Part shown: positions 44,862 through 57,485 of the stretch, one piece after another | Position numbering within the stretch: position 1 is the stretch's first letter | How the letters are laid out: each line of letters opens with the position of its first letter | Assembly (NCBI GenBank): GCA_037349315.1 | Contig: JBAIAC010000026.1 | Location: 22,721,501-22,785,500, forward strand | Reading direction: 5' to 3' | From: Chelydra serpentina | Taxonomy: Eukaryota > Chordata > Testudines > Chelydridae | Length of the DNA: 64,000 nucleotides | Position numbers and translations under genes: made by a program | The notes under the pieces: model-generated | Databases searched by the model: none | Seen by the model: only the letters and a program-made list of their open reading frames with translations | What the model was told of the DNA's origin: nothing

Positions 44862-44955
44862 ATGACTTGCCCAAAGTCACACGTGATGTCTGTGATGGAA
44901 GATGGAATTGAACCCAGGTCTCCTGAGTCCCTAGTACCCTAACCACTAGATTCCT
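44862..44955 (-). mobile_element. MIR-type SINE, reverse orientation
   Basis: TGACTTGCCCAAAGTCACAC, GAATTGAACCCAGGTCTCCT and CCTAACCACTAGA are the reverse of the MIR core, B box and A box. Confidence 0.7.
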
Positions 44956-45904
44956 TTTATCTTAAGACAAAATATTTAGGACCCAGTTCTGCATTCCTTA
45001 TACTTTCATTAGCTTCAGTAAGAAGTCCTTCTGAACCTCCTCAAAAGGATTAAAGCCCTTCTGCATTATGTAAAGAGAGGGAAATATAGGTATTTGTTTC
45101 TAGAGGCTTCAGGTCCTGCAGTTTGGCTCCCCCCTGAAATCATCATTATCTCTTTGTGACATGATCAGCATTTCAGCTGCAATCAATGATGATGTCAAAA
45201 ATGGGATTATAACTTCAAGTGGGAAATAAGCAACGGGAGCATATGGACTTTTTAAGAAAGAACGATGCTCTTTTTTTGCAACTAGTAAAAATATTATGGA
45301 ACGGGAACACAAAGTAAAATGTAGCAATTCTGCAAGTTAAATGTTTATCAAAGTTTTCTACAAGACAGAAGCATCCTTTGAAAACCCACTTATGTGGTAC
45401 ACATGAGACTTGAAAAGGGATCCTGTAACAGTACAGATCTGTTTCTGGACTACTCATTTGGGAAATTAAGTTCAGAACTGTCCAATGTCTTTTACAAAGT
45501 CTATACTTTCATTTTTCTTGCCTTAGCCACAATAACTATATTCTTTGAAAGGGGGTGGGAGAAAGAAACTTAGTAGCCATACGTGCTTGATGTTAATGAA
45601 AAGGCTTGTTGTTCCGAATAACTTAGAGAAATTGACCCATAAATTGTTCAAGAGCAGTTCAGTTGTGCGAAAATATAACTCCTGTACCACTGTCAAAGAC
45701 AATGAGACCTTGGGTAATCTACTCAGAATTTCTAGTCACCCAAATTCATTCAACCTCTGGTGTCTTCTAGCTCCTGCAAACAATGATTCCAAGATGTGCA
45801 ACTGTACTGGATAGGAGAAAACAGAGAACTGTTTTTTTGTTAGCTATTTCCTTTTTTCACTGTTCTTGGATATGGGAATCACTCCCTTTCATATTCATTA
45901 CCGC

Positions 45905-46200
45905 TAACTTCAACCACTCAAAAATCATGAGTCAGCCCTCCCTGCCTGCCTCCCCCCTAAATGAGATTTTTAAAATAATAAATTTCAGGTTCTTTTTATT
46001 TGCCTTTTGGTTTTTGAGCCTTCAGGGTTCATATTTTCAAGATTTTCTCTGAAACCATGAAACATACTTTTCTTTTTTTAAATAAAAGCTGAGATTCTTA
46101 GCTATAATATTGACACTAGGAACAGAGACTTTACGAAAAAGATCCTATTGCAAGACTCAAGATAAAATTGTGAGAGCTGGCAGCATTGCTACTGTTGCCA
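45905..46200 (+). repeat. dispersed 300-bp repeat, copy B of three
   Basis: CACTCAAAAATCATGAGTCA, ATTTCAGGTTCTTTTTATTT, GGTTTTTGAGCCTTCAGGGT, AAAAGCTGAGATTC and AAAATTGTGAGAGCTGGCAG match copies A and C in order. Confidence 0.6.
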
Positions 46201-46523
46201 GTAATTGACTGAGATGAGCATCAAATGATAAGAGAGAGAAAATAATCCATAATGCAGGAAATTGTGTCAGATTTTATTCTTACATTTTTTAACAAATGCT
46301 TTAACAAATACAGACCTGGAGTAAATGGTAGAGCCTAAGTGAGATGACACTAGGGCTGTTATTATTTAAAATAGTCATTATGAAAGTAGAGTGAGAGAGA
46401 GAATGGACAGGAAGCATAGAGAGGAACACAACACTTCAGGAATGGTACTTTGGAGAGTTCACCAGTTCTCACAGGTACTTTGGAATACCTCTGTTATGAA
46501 TATAGACACTCCAAATACATTAA

Positions 46524-46789
46524 AGGCTTGTCTACATTACCCACCAGATCGATCGATCTTTTGGGGATCGATTTTTCGTGTCTAGTGTAGACGCGATAAA
46601 TCGATCCCCAATCGCTCTGCTGTTGACTCTGGCAATCCATCCCCGGTGATGGGGGAGCAGTGGCAGTCGACCCTGCGGCGTCCTCACAGAGCGGTAAGTC
46701 GATCGAGGTATGTCGACTTCAGCTACATTATTCACGTAGCTGAAGTTGCGTACCTTACATCGACCCCCACCCCTAGTGTAGATCTGGGC
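46524..46789 (-). mobile_element. CpG-rich Harbinger-like MITE, copy 3 (TAA target duplication)
   Basis: It is inverted relative to copies 1 and 2. TAA at 46521-46523 and 46790-46792 is a 3-bp target duplication of PIF/Harbinger type. The ends are AGGCTTGTCTACATTACCC and, reversed, GCCCAGATCTACACTAGGGG. The internal GATCGATTTTTCG and CGCGATAAATCGATCCCCA hairpin matches the other copies, though this copy is more diverged and shorter in the middle. Confidence 0.78.
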
Positions 46790-47633
46790 TAAGAAAACCA
46801 TTTTAGTTGCTCAGAATAGGGAGGATCTACAGAAGTGTTCTGGAAGGAAAACACAGAAGGAGAGCATGTATGCTATTATTTATGTTGCAGAAGCCTCTAG
46901 GATTGGGATCCGCACTGGTCCTGCCACAAAGAGAACACAAAATGAAATCAGTTGGTACAGTATATAGGACAAAAGTAAGTTTGCTTTTTGCCTGCTGTTT
47001 TTCCTGGAGGCCAGGTTGAAGTCAATGGAGCTGTGCTTCCTCACACCAACACTGAATTGGGACCAACATCCTGAAGGGTAGTGGATACAGCAATCTTTCC
47101 TTACTCTTAAAGAAATATTCTATGACTGATTTCCCCTTAAACTGAAAAGCGTACACACAGATATGTAGCAAGACATAGAGCTGGACTAAGAATAGGTTCC
47201 ATGATAGAAAATGAACAGTACTGGTAAGAGAAGCTGTAATCAATGGTCAGAGAGTTTTCTATAGAGATCTGAGTTCAGACCTGTGTCATTAGTAAACCAT
47301 ATAAATAACTTTAAATGGACAGACCAATTGTAAACCAATTAAATTTGCTGATGACACAGAACTCTGAGTGGGTTGATGAAAACAAAGCAACTATTATATA
47401 AACTGCAGATCTGCCTTGCAACAGGCAGTGAACTATGTGTTCCACAGTTCAGTGCTCGAAGGACTAATTGAGAAGGGACAATTACCTGTTCCTTACAAAA
47501 GATCAAATATAGTCTTGCCTGATGGATATCATTGATGGACCAAGTAGGGAATGCCCCAAAACTAAGGATAAATTGGTGTGTTCACATTTTGAATGTTCTA
47601 CTGTAAGTTATGCAGTATTTGTCTAAATAGGTG

Positions 47634-48472
47634 TGTGACGGGTCCAGCACCGCAGCACCCCTTTGTGGCAGGAGGGGCTGAGGTGTCGGGGCCTCGCCGC
47701 TCTTACCTCCCTGCACCCGCCCTTTTAAGGGCATCCGGTTGTGGCCTAATGGCCAAAGTCCATGTGATTTGCCCCGCATATCAGGGCAGTGCGGCCTAGC
47801 GGCCAGAGTCCATATAACTCGCCCTGAGGTTCAGAGCAGTGCGACCTAGCGGCCAGAGTCCATACAGCTCGCCCTGAAATTCAGGGCAGTGTGGCCCAGT
47901 GGCCAGAGTCCATACAATTCGCCCCAAGGCTCAGGGCAGTGTGGCCTAGCAGCCCGAGTCCGGACAACTCACCCCAAGGCTCCGGGCTGTGTGGCCCAAT
48001 GGCTGGAGTAGTAGGGGGACCCAGGCCTGCCCTCTCCACCGGGTCCCGACCCAGGGCTCACCTGTTAGCGGGGTTCCCACTTGTGATTAGCTCGGCGGGG
48101 ATCCACCCACAACACGCCGAGCGTCCGTGCGGCTTTAACACTGCTGGCTTCTAAAGTCTCCCTGGGTCACTTCCTACCGTCGACTGGGTTCTCCGGTCCG
48201 TCCTCTCCACTCGCCGCCTCCATCCAGGGTGCAGAGGGTGTCACGGCTGGGTTGGCCCCTGGATCCTGGGGCATTGGCTGTCCCACCTCAGGAGCTGGCA
48301 GTGTGCTTCCTTCCCCTCCGGAGGTCAGCCCAGACTGAGCCGCTCTGCAGGCTTTTATACCTGGGCTCCAGTTGGAGCATGCCCAGCAGAGCTTCCGGGG
48401 CGGGGCTTCCTCTACCAGGAAGGAAGGGTTAACCCCTACAGCACCAGTGCGGGGCCGCTCTGCCCTGTCACA
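47634..48472 (-). mobile_element. solo LTR with 50-bp minisatellite
   Basis: The element starts TGTGAC and ends GTCACA, and is flanked by a perfect 5-bp target duplication, AGGTG (47629-47633, 48473-48477). On the minus strand a GC box (CCCCGCCCC, 48397-48405) lies about 40 bp upstream of a TATA box (GTATAAAAGCC, near 48353-48360), so transcription would run leftwards. The rest includes six 50-bp tandem units. No internal retroviral genes or second LTR are present, so it is a solo LTR of a gypsy- or ERV-type element. Confidence 0.8.
47741..48010. repeat. six-unit 50-bp minisatellite inside the solo LTR
   Basis: Units start at 47741, 47791, 47841, 47891, 47941 and 47991 at exactly 50-bp spacing. 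Each has the form GTGGCCTAGCGGCCAGAGTC followed by CATACAACTCGCCCTGAGGT and TCAGGGCA. Units differ by a few substitutions only. Plus-strand open frames here are products of the repeat. Confidence 0.92.
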
Positions 48473-48687
48473 AGGTGGAATTTGTTAATTCACACATTTG
48501 TTACTGACTAGTTCATTTTTATTTATTTATGTATTTATTTCTATTACAGTAGTATATAGAGACCCCCAACCTAGATCAGCGCCCCAACATGCTAGGCACA
48601 CACCTAGGTCTTCCCCTGAAGAGTTTTCCTACCTTTTCTATTGAGAATGTATGTGGGAGGGGAAACAGAAAAAGAGAGGTGGACTGA

Positions 48688-48792
48688 CTTGCTCAAAGGC
48701 ACACAGCAAGTTGGTGGCAGAGCCAGAAACAGAATGCAGATCTCCTGAATCCCAGTGAAGTGGCCAATCCACTGGCCTACCCTGCCTCTCTA
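48688..48792 (-). mobile_element. MIR-type SINE, reverse orientation
   Basis: TGACTTGCTCAAAGGCACAC, GTTGGTGGCAGAGCCAG, AATGCAGATCTCCTGAATCC and CAATCCACTGGCCTACC are the reversed MIR core and head. Confidence 0.7.
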
Positions 48793-51700
48793 GTATGATC
48801 TTAGATTTCATTAGTAGAAGGAAAATTCTCTTCTTTAACAGGAGTTCTGTTACTACAGACAAAAATAGGGAATAACCTCAAGCAGCTGATCTAAACCATT
48901 TTGCCATCTTGTCTATTTTATATTTCAAATTTATGTAAATTACATTTTATTTTAAGTCAGTTGCTGAGCTGAGAAGTTTCAGCCCAATTGAACTGTTTAC
49001 AGACATGTTGTTTGGACTTCTATAAAAATAAAATAAAAAATGCCTAGAATGAAATAGACTGGGTCAGTGGCAGTATTGACACAGCTCAGCACAGGTGTAT
49101 AAAAGAAAAGGTCTGCTATGCTCAGCATCCCCCAGTTTGGTTAATTATGTCGATTGCTTATTGGTCTTTGGGAACCAAGAGCTCATAAGTGGGAAAATTT
49201 GTGACCATATTTCCATCATCTATTAGTGAATCCAAGACATGATGCACCCACAAAACCAGTCAAGATGCAACCAAGCATAGCTTATAATGTTGGTTCTATT
49301 CACAATTTCATCTGAGGACAGGATAGGTATGTTGATAGCACCAAAACCTGTTGTCTTGTTTAAACTTGTATGTGATTTAATCGGTGTTAAGTTTTAAATG
49401 TACTAAGATTGTTTCCATGCCTTCTTTTTGAGGAGAACACACAGATGCAGCATCAGAATGTATACTTCCAAATATATGTGCACTTGACTCAGAGTGAGTG
49501 CTGAGCTGTGTTCATTTAAGATCTGATCCTGCATTCAGTTCTCACAGAGTTCACTGGGAATTGAAGGTGCTCATAAACATGAACACTTGCAGGTCAGGGG
49601 CTTTACTTGTTGGCTGGTTCATGTATGGGTCATGCCCTGGACTCAGTACTTCAAGAAACTATAACACAGACTGGTCTCTTCTTTAACTACGAACAGCAAA
49701 GCTAAAAGGCCACGATTTAGCAAAAATACTTAATTACAGGACTTAAATTCTTCGCTGAATAGGGATGGTCTTAACAAACATTTAAAGATAAGGATGAGCT
49801 TGAGTACTTTGTTGAGTGTGGGCCACATTGAACTATCCTAGATAGCTCATGTAATAGTTTAGAACAGAGATATTCAGACTGAGACTCATAAGCTGCAAGT
49901 GGTTCTTTAATGTGTCTCCTGCTGCTCTTTGCAGCACATGGTATTAAAACACTGTGTGATTTAATTATTAACCAGTCTAAGTTAATAACCAGTCAGGATG
50001 CTTGAGAATATATATATATTATATATAGTAAATGAAACAATGAATTCACATTCACAATGTGGCTCTTTTGGGTAATGTTAATTGCTAATTTTGCTCCTGA
50101 ACCACTGAGGTCTGAGTATCACTGGGTTAGAATTTCCTTCAGATTTAAGTTCCTTTGCCTTCAAATAGGGTACTTAAAACACAGCATGAAGAATTGACTG
50201 ACAGAAATAAAACTATACAGAATAAAGATAGAAAAAAAGAAATAAATAATCAACCAATTATTTTCATGACTCAAAAGTATAAATATTGCATGGGTGGAAA
50301 ATGAAGTATGGCTCTCCTATTAATGAGATTATTAAAAAAATTATGATACAAAATGGCTTAAAAGTAATAGAATGATACTTTAATGTGCACTGGAGATTGG
50401 CATTTAAAGACTGACATGATCTTAGAATCTGACTTCAGTTCAAATATTTATGTTAAAATTCTTAGCAAGTAACAACATGATCAGTCATTTTGAACTGTAA
50501 TTCCAGCATTCCAACTGGATTTTACTAGGTTAAGCATTTATAATCTGATTAGGCTATGCCCAACTTTAAAGATTTTTAAAATTAGTCTACTTGAAATACT
50601 GACATGTTCATTCTTTAATGCTATGCAGGTTTATGAAGAAGATATTTGGCTTTTGGGCACAACAATAAAAATCAGTTGAGGATTTCAGAAACCTGGTCTT
50701 TTGCTAAAAGCAGATATAGATTTCAGCCATACCTATAATAATATTGCATGATGCAGCAATACAAGAGAATTTTAAATTACTTGTTTAGATATTTTAATCA
50801 GATTATTACCTTGTTTATGCCAAGTATTATATTTCAGTTTTTAGAAAACTTTCATAATTGCGGACATTTGAAGAAGCTCAGGATTTATAGTACAGTATTT
50901 ATCACACCATCCCTTTGTCAATGCAACAAACAGATTATTTGTAAAAGAATATAAATTAAGCTTCAGTTTTCCTGGTACATCATTTTTCTTAGTAAAAAAA
51001 ACCTTTTGGAAATGTCAAAATCACTAATAGCACAAAGTTCAAATGATCAAAGTTAAAGACAAATCCTGTTTGAGAGTTTTTCAGCAAGAAGAGATGCTTC
51101 GGTTCAAAGTTACACACATTTAAAATAGCTGGCGCAATGCTGCCCTCATTGAAATTAATGGCAAAACTCCCATTGGCCTCAGTGGGGAGGACACAAAACC
51201 ATGCCCATTTCCTTCAACAATGTCCATTATTCTTTCTAACACACTGGTAGGTCACGCCCAAAGACTGTTTCCTCCAAAACATGGACATGTTCATTTAGAA
51301 AATTATAAATTTCAGAAACAGGAAAATGCCATCCAAGCCCAAATCCTGTCCTTTTGAAAGTATCTTAACATTTGGGAAGGTGGAATGAGATTATTTTTTG
51401 ACACAACAGTAAAAAGGCGACAAAATAAGATTGGCGGGCGTTATATATAAAACAATTTAATACAAACCTTGTGTACGAGCCAAATTACATCTGCCTTCAC
51501 TTCAGTCCTAAAAACTACACCAGATACTGCCGCTCTCCTCTCCCTACACCCACAACCTCCTCACCCACCACTTCCCTTCCCTCTGTGCTGTCTCCCTCCT
51601 ACTCTAACCAGCTGAAAACCTGGATGAGTCTGCAAAAATTACATTCCTCTTCCCAGCTTCTCTGCCTGGCCCCAGTGCCTCCATCTCTCCTATTCTCTGC

Positions 51701-52006
51701 CCCTCTCTAGCTATGGGACAGTCATGCAGCATACTGCTGCCAGCACAGGCAGTAGGGGAGGAAGAAGCTCTCATCTGCAGGGGGAGCTATGAAGATGGGC
51801 CAAAGGTCTTGCTCTCAGCAGGGTTCCCTCATCCCCGCACACTGCAGCCATGCTGGGAGCGGGAGAAAGAGAGTGTAAGTGAAAAGGGGAATGAGGGTCA
51901 GAGTTATTGAGTGAAGGTGAAGGCTAGTGAGTGGAAAGGGAGAAAATGCAATAAGTGTGAAGGAAGACAGGACTGTGGGGGAGGAGCAGGGGAAACAGTA
52001 ACTGAG
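48793..52006. other. AT-rich DNA without recognised features
   Basis: Includes TA-rich sequence near 50010-50030 and a pyrimidine-rich patch at 51530-51710. No exon of SLC7A10 or another gene is recognised. Confidence 0.5.
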
Positions 52007-52130
52007 TAGGGTGACCAGATGTCCCGATTTTATAGGGACAGTCCCGATTTTTGGGTCTTTTTCTTATATAGGCTCCTATTACCCCCCACCCCCTATCCCG
52101 ATTTTTCACACTTGCTGTCTGGTCACCCTA
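52007..52130. mobile_element. complete short MITE with TAGGGTGACCAGA ends
   Basis: A 124-bp element. TAGGGTGACCAGATGTCC at the left is mirrored by TGTCTGGTCACCCTA at the right. TCCCGATTTT occurs three times inside. It is the shortest and cleanest copy of the family at 13273 and 42552. Confidence 0.8.
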
Positions 52131-53164
52131 ACTGTGAGGGGAAAATGGGTCTGGGGAAATGTGTCACACTTAGTGTGAAGGAAGGTGGGGCCAGGAAAAT
52201 GCAGTGAGTGTGAGGGAAGTTGGGGCTGGGGGTGTATCTAAATTACTGAGATTGTAAACTCTGGGACAGGTATTGTCTCTCTATGTTTGTATGGTGCCTG
52301 GCACTATTGCAATATTACTTTTACATCTAATAGCCAATGAATGTGAGACAAGGAGCAAGGAAGCGAGTAAAATGGCGGAACCAGTCAGTGTGAGTTATGA
52401 AAAAATGTAGCGAGAGAGAGGTTTTAGAAGACAAATTAATGGAAAATTTTGCAACAATTTGAAATTTATAGAGAATTTAATGTGAGGGAAAACATGGATA
52501 ATAAAAAGGCTGAAGAACAAACACACCAAACCTTGGAAGAAAAAATGGAGGATGGGAAGAGGAAAGGGAAAGAGGGAAGAAAACAGCACAGAGAGTTGGT
52601 AAAATATTAAGTTTACTCTCTATAAGGTCTGCTTCATTCTCTAGGATTTAATGTCTTACACTGTTTACAGTAAAACTGTTATGTGCTGGGTAAACCTTAT
52701 TGCTACTGATGAAGCGTAATTGCTGACTTACACTCAGGATAAATATAAAGAAGTCATTGAAACAAGTGGCTAAAATAGCAGTAGCACCCAAAACACAAAC
52801 GTGAAAAATCTTGGTTTCTCTTCAGATCATATAAATCTTTGAGTAGACGCTGAACCATGTGACCTAAGGGGTTTCAAATACAGGGGAGCTGTATTTCCTT
52901 CAGTTTGGATCGGTGTAACTGTTTTTGTGTCTGAGGAATACAGCACAAGGAGAGAGAGACAGAAGCAGCCAGAAAGCCAAGCAGACAGTAACAAAAACGA
53001 TGGTAAAAGCTAAAAGAGAGCTTTTGGGGCACAGAGTGCTGGCTGGAAAGGCAGCTGGGAACAGTGAGCAAAAGAATTGTCTTCTGCTGTTTGATTCCTA
53101 TTGTGTTCAGGAAACAGGACTTCACGTATCTTTGTTAAAGAAACAAGACTGCATAAAAGAAATA

Positions 53165-53345
53165 GACTCTAACATCAGAAGGAACTACCATGATCATCTA
53201 GTCTGACCTCCTACACATTGAAGGCCACAGAACCTCACCCACCCACTGCTGTAATAGACCCCTAACCTCTAGCTGAGTTACTGAAGTCCTCAAATCATTA
53301 TTTAAAGATTTCAAGTTACAAAGAATCTGCCATTTACACTAGTTT
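53165..53345. mobile_element. LINE/SINE-like fragment related to 33950-34225
   Basis: ACCATGATCATCTAGTCTGA, CTCACCCACCCACTG, GAGTTACTGAAGTCCTCAAA and TTTAAAGATTTCAAG match the nested fragment at 33950-34225 in order. Confidence 0.6.
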
Positions 53346-55427
53346 GTCTAAATACCTGACTCTCATCAATTTCTCCTCCTAAATGGAACAACCCACAATA
53401 CCCCAAATTAGTAACTTGGGTCAAAAGGGGTAACACAACCAACGACCCTTGTTGAAATATAACTTTGGGTTATGCACTAGAAGGATTTGACCGTTCAGAC
53501 CTGAACCTCTGGAAGTGATCTACCACTCTTATTTTCATTCTGAAATGTTGACTGGTTTGGCGATCTGCCTAGTAGTTACAGGGTATATAGGGGGACTACT
53601 CTCCCCTAGCACTCTTCAGAGGTGCCTGCCACCCAACGGGGGCAGGGAGAAGGAGAGGCCATGGCCAGCAGACCTGGTTTGGCACAGAGAAAAGGGAATG
53701 TTCTGAAACACCCTCTGTGCACCTTGGAACACTTGAGACCGCGATATATTTTTTCTTTGCTCCTGCAAATAATTGTCTAGAAAGCTGGCACAAAATCAGA
53801 GGATGGGTTGAAAACCTTTTGAAGACCCTTCAAGTCTTTTGAAATCCTCTTCTTGCTAAATGTCCCACAACCACCTTTATTGAAGTTAAATGAGAAGACT
53901 AACAATCTTCCATCACCCAGCACATGTCATCTTTTCCTCATTCAAAGCTGCCCTCTTCAGGCTCTAGAATGAATAACCTTAATTTTTACACAAATGTATA
54001 GATGGGAATCTGTTAAGTTAGTTACTTGGCATCAAATATAAGAAACTAAACTAACAACATTTTCACTTTTTTGCAAATCTATGGAAAATACATTAAAATA
54101 ATGTTAATTATGACACCAATAGACAGAAGTTGCGGCATTAAAAGTTAAGGCAACAGCCTACCTTAAAGGGTCACAGAAGTGTGAGCAGAAGGTCAGCCTT
54201 AACTTTGCATTTTTATGGGTCTTATTCGGTTGGGGTCCGTTGTCAAATTTTTGTTTCTAATATTCTTAAGTGAGTTAAAATCTACCTTTCATGGAAGATT
54301 CCTTTATGTATCCTTTCCCTGAGACACTAAAGCTTTCTGTTTCCTTTTTATCTTTAGTTGATATTTTATATGCATACAACAAAATACAGTAAACAGAGGC
54401 AACAATTTGATAGAAATAATAACAAACTAATGCTTCTCACATGTGAAGACCCTTATTTAGGGCAATTTTGGTATTGGTGTGTCTCAGACAATTGTCAGTT
54501 GATTAAACACAGAGAATGGTGACCAACTGAAATTGTGAAAATTCATGTCCAGAATTTCTGGAACAGCTTGGCTCCTATTTAAGCAACAAAGAGGACAACT
54601 GCAAAAGAATTCAGCACGTTGGGTCCCGAGCGCCTTTGAAAATGTGGTCCTAAAGTGTTACAATGAAACTGTCTGAAAGTCTGGCTCTTATTTAGGTGCC
54701 TAAATGGGAGCTGAGCTCTTTGCCTAAATTTGACCCCAAATGTGGTTGCTAAGCACTTGAATATTTGACTCTGAGCTCTTTTGAAAAATCTAGCTCTATG
54801 TTGTTGTTTAATATGACTGGGGCCATTTGGAGAATTCTGCTTGTTTAAATCTGATTTCAGAAATGGATAAATGTATGTTTAGACACAATTTCTTGGCTAA
54901 AGCTGAGGTTTGGTAGGTGTGTTTTCACATATTATGGGGTTCATGTTTATCTAATACAGAGTAGTAGTTTGGAATTATATTCTACTAACAGTGGAAATAT
55001 ACTTCTTTAAGAAGCGTAGCATCTGGAAAAACCGAGGGCTATTCGTTGCCACATTGCAAGTCCGAGTAGTGGCCAGATGCAGTCTGGCCCAAAATGCTCC
55101 TTCCCCTGCTAAAATGCTTGGTAATAGAAATAATATGATTGGTTAAAATGTCCGGTCCTCTGAAAGTAGTTGTCCTATTGCCTTCCCTTTGACTAAGTAA
55201 TTAGTGATAATTGCTGATAACCTTTCTTTTACAGAAGGAGGCTAGATTTAAGCTTCCCTGGTAAAGTCTGTCTTATGTTGTTACTTGCAGATTTATTTCA
55301 TGTGGATCATGCTACCATGGATCAGTTTGTATAATTATAGAAGGGAGGAGCATATATGTAGAGTGAAACTGACCTTGTTAAAGAAGCACGGAGGTCTAGC
55401 ATCAGCACTGTAACAACTGTAACAACA
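53346..55427. other. no feature seen
   Basis: Moderately AT-rich DNA. Short open frames on both strands near 53515-53793 overlap each other and match nothing. Confidence 0.5.
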
Positions 55428-55610
55428 ATGGGGGGGATAGCTGAGTGGTTTGAGCATTGGCCTGCTAAACCCAGGGTTGTGAGTTCAATCCTTGAGGGGG
55501 CCATTTGGGGATCTGGGGCAAAAATTGGGGATTGGTCCTGCTTTGAGCAGGGGGTTGGACTAGATGACCTCCTAAGGTCCCTTCCAACCCTGAGATTCTA
55601 TGATTCTATG
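55428..55610 (+). mobile_element. tRNA-derived SINE (cryptodiran pol III type), copy 3
   Basis: This is the most complete copy: A box in GATAGCTGAGTGGTTTGAGC, B box GTGAGTTCAATCC, the middle TTGGGGATCTGGGGCAAAAA and tail GGTTGGACTAGATGACCTCC ... ATTCTATGATTCTATG. It is close to copy 1. Confidence 0.88.
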
Positions 55611-57028
55611 AACTCCATCTGTAAAGCTGATACCTTTGAGTGTAATTAGTATAGTATTTGGAGCCAAATGATAAGGGCCCCGTTTTTGAAAAACATAATT
55701 TAAAGTTGTTTCTAACTACCTGCTTTGCACCTGCAAGTGTCATTTCAGGGTGCACCCATCTGAATATTTGGGTGGGCAAAACATGGACATGAAAAATGAA
55801 TGTACAAAAAAGTGCATGTTCAACATTGCAGACACAATTTTAGAATCTGGAATCAGGAACTTTCAAGAATTTGTCCTTAATGAATTGGTGCACATCAGCA
55901 CCTTTGCACGTTTACTGCACAGGAGACCAAACATTTAGATGGCTAGTGTAGAGGACAGTCCTGCACTAGTGAGATGAATGGCTTGGATGACCCAGGAAGT
56001 CCTGTCTTTTATGATTCTGTGCAATAGTAAGGGAGAAGGGCACATTGCTAGGGCATAGTTCTATTCAGTTCAGTTTTACTAAGTTAATAGCATTACAAAG
56101 GGTTTGTTAAAGAAGCAGTTTAAGGCTTTATGCTGTGTTTTGTTTTAAATTCAGAGCTCCTTTTATTTAGAGAATCTTTTCGTCACAATCTGCTCCTTTC
56201 AGTTTTACAGTCCACTGCTGTATTTCCTGCTCCTGTGTTCTGACTCATGTACTTGGTCCGACTTCTCTGTTTCCTGTACTTCTGATTTCATCTTCCTCTC
56301 CCCTTGCCAATGTTTGGTTATGCGGGTTGCATTTCATTATCAAAAAGAACAAGTTTCACAGCATTTATGGCCATTGTCTGTATGCTACAGTGAGTGGTGC
56401 CATATGAATACCAAAGATAGACATATCGGGATGATCTTTTTGTTATATTTCATAGTATGCTTTCCTTTATATTTTTTCAAAGGGATACAGCTAAATAACC
56501 CTATATCTACAGCATGCCATTAAACTGAGAGTTGTGTGTGCAGTGCTAAAGCTGTGTACCCATGTGGTGCCCTCTGCAATCTTTCTTTACTGGGGGAAAT
56601 CCTGCCGCCTTCTCTTCCCCATACTCTGGGTTGTGCAGGGAGGAGTAGGATTTGGAGGTAGGAATCCTGATAGGATAATGCTGCATAGGTGAAGAGCAGA
56701 ATTGTGAGAACCTGTTTGAAGAGCCCACAACTCATGGATAATATGGAGCTGTGCTCTATGGTATCATCTCCTACACTGCCACAGATGGAGATTTTGGGGG
56801 CTCACTGGGTAGATCAGGGTCTCTGTGACTTCTCTGACTGTTCCCTCATGTACTTTGGAAGTATTGCACATAGAGGTGGATACTGCAATACTGAAGCCAG
56901 GGTAGCTACTGTGGTTGAGGGGAAGGATTCCTTCCCTCTCCCCAACCTCCATGGAGAAGCTGAATGCCAAGGCCATCAGGCTTTGGATGGGGAACAAGAA
57001 GTTCCCTCTTGTGTTTATACCGTATTTT

Positions 57029-57485
57029 GGAATTGGAAAGAGTCCAGCGGAGGGCAACAAAAATGATTAGGGGGCTGGAGCACATGACTTATGAGGAGAG
57101 GCTGAGGGAACTGGGATTGTTTAGCCTGCAGAAGAGAAGAATGAGGGGGGATTTGATAGCTGCTTTCAACTACCCGAAAGGGGGTTCCAAAGAGGATGGA
57201 TCTAGACTGTTCTCAGTGGTAGAAGATGACAGAACAAGGAGTAATGGTCTCAAGTTGCAGAGGGGGAGGTTTAGGTTGGATATTAGGAAAAACTTTTTCA
57301 CTAGTAGGGTGGTGAAGCACTGGAATGGGTTACCTAGGGAGGTGGTGGAATCTCCTTCCTTAGAGGTTTTTAAGGTCAGGCTTGACAAAGCCCTGGCTGG
57401 GATGATTTAGTTGGGGTTGGTCCTGCTTTGAGCAGGGGGTTGGACTAGATGACCTCCTGAGGTCTCTTCCAACCCTGAGATTCTA
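57029..57485 (+). pseudogene. 5'-truncated CR1 LINE with open ORF2 C-terminus
   Basis: From [20 protein letters not shown] through [20 protein letters not shown] and [20 protein letters not shown] to a stop at 57408-57410, about 125 codons are uninterrupted. This is the C-terminal end of CR1 ORF2, beyond the reverse-transcriptase core. The 3' end follows with CTGCTTTGAGCAGGGGGTTG and CCAACCCTGAGATTCTAT. The lack of stops and close match to the SINE tail suggest a fairly recent insertion. Confidence 0.87.

Noticed and set aside
47741..48010. CRISPR array (regular 50-bp spacing)
   Set aside because: The units are contiguous and fully repetitive with no unique spacers, and the genome is vertebrate.
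47593..48432. Several plus-strand frames in GC-rich DNA
   Set aside because: They lie in the solo LTR and its 50-bp minisatellite and contain repeated peptide text only.
50732..50775. Possible SLC7A10 exon 1 end: minus-strand GCA TCA TGC AAT ATT ATT ATA G before GTATGG, resembling SACTIIIG
   Set aside because: The codons upstream (KFSCIA) do not resemble the conserved KKEIGLLSA text, the region is AT-rich, and no start or N-terminal sequence follows. The match is short and looks like chance.
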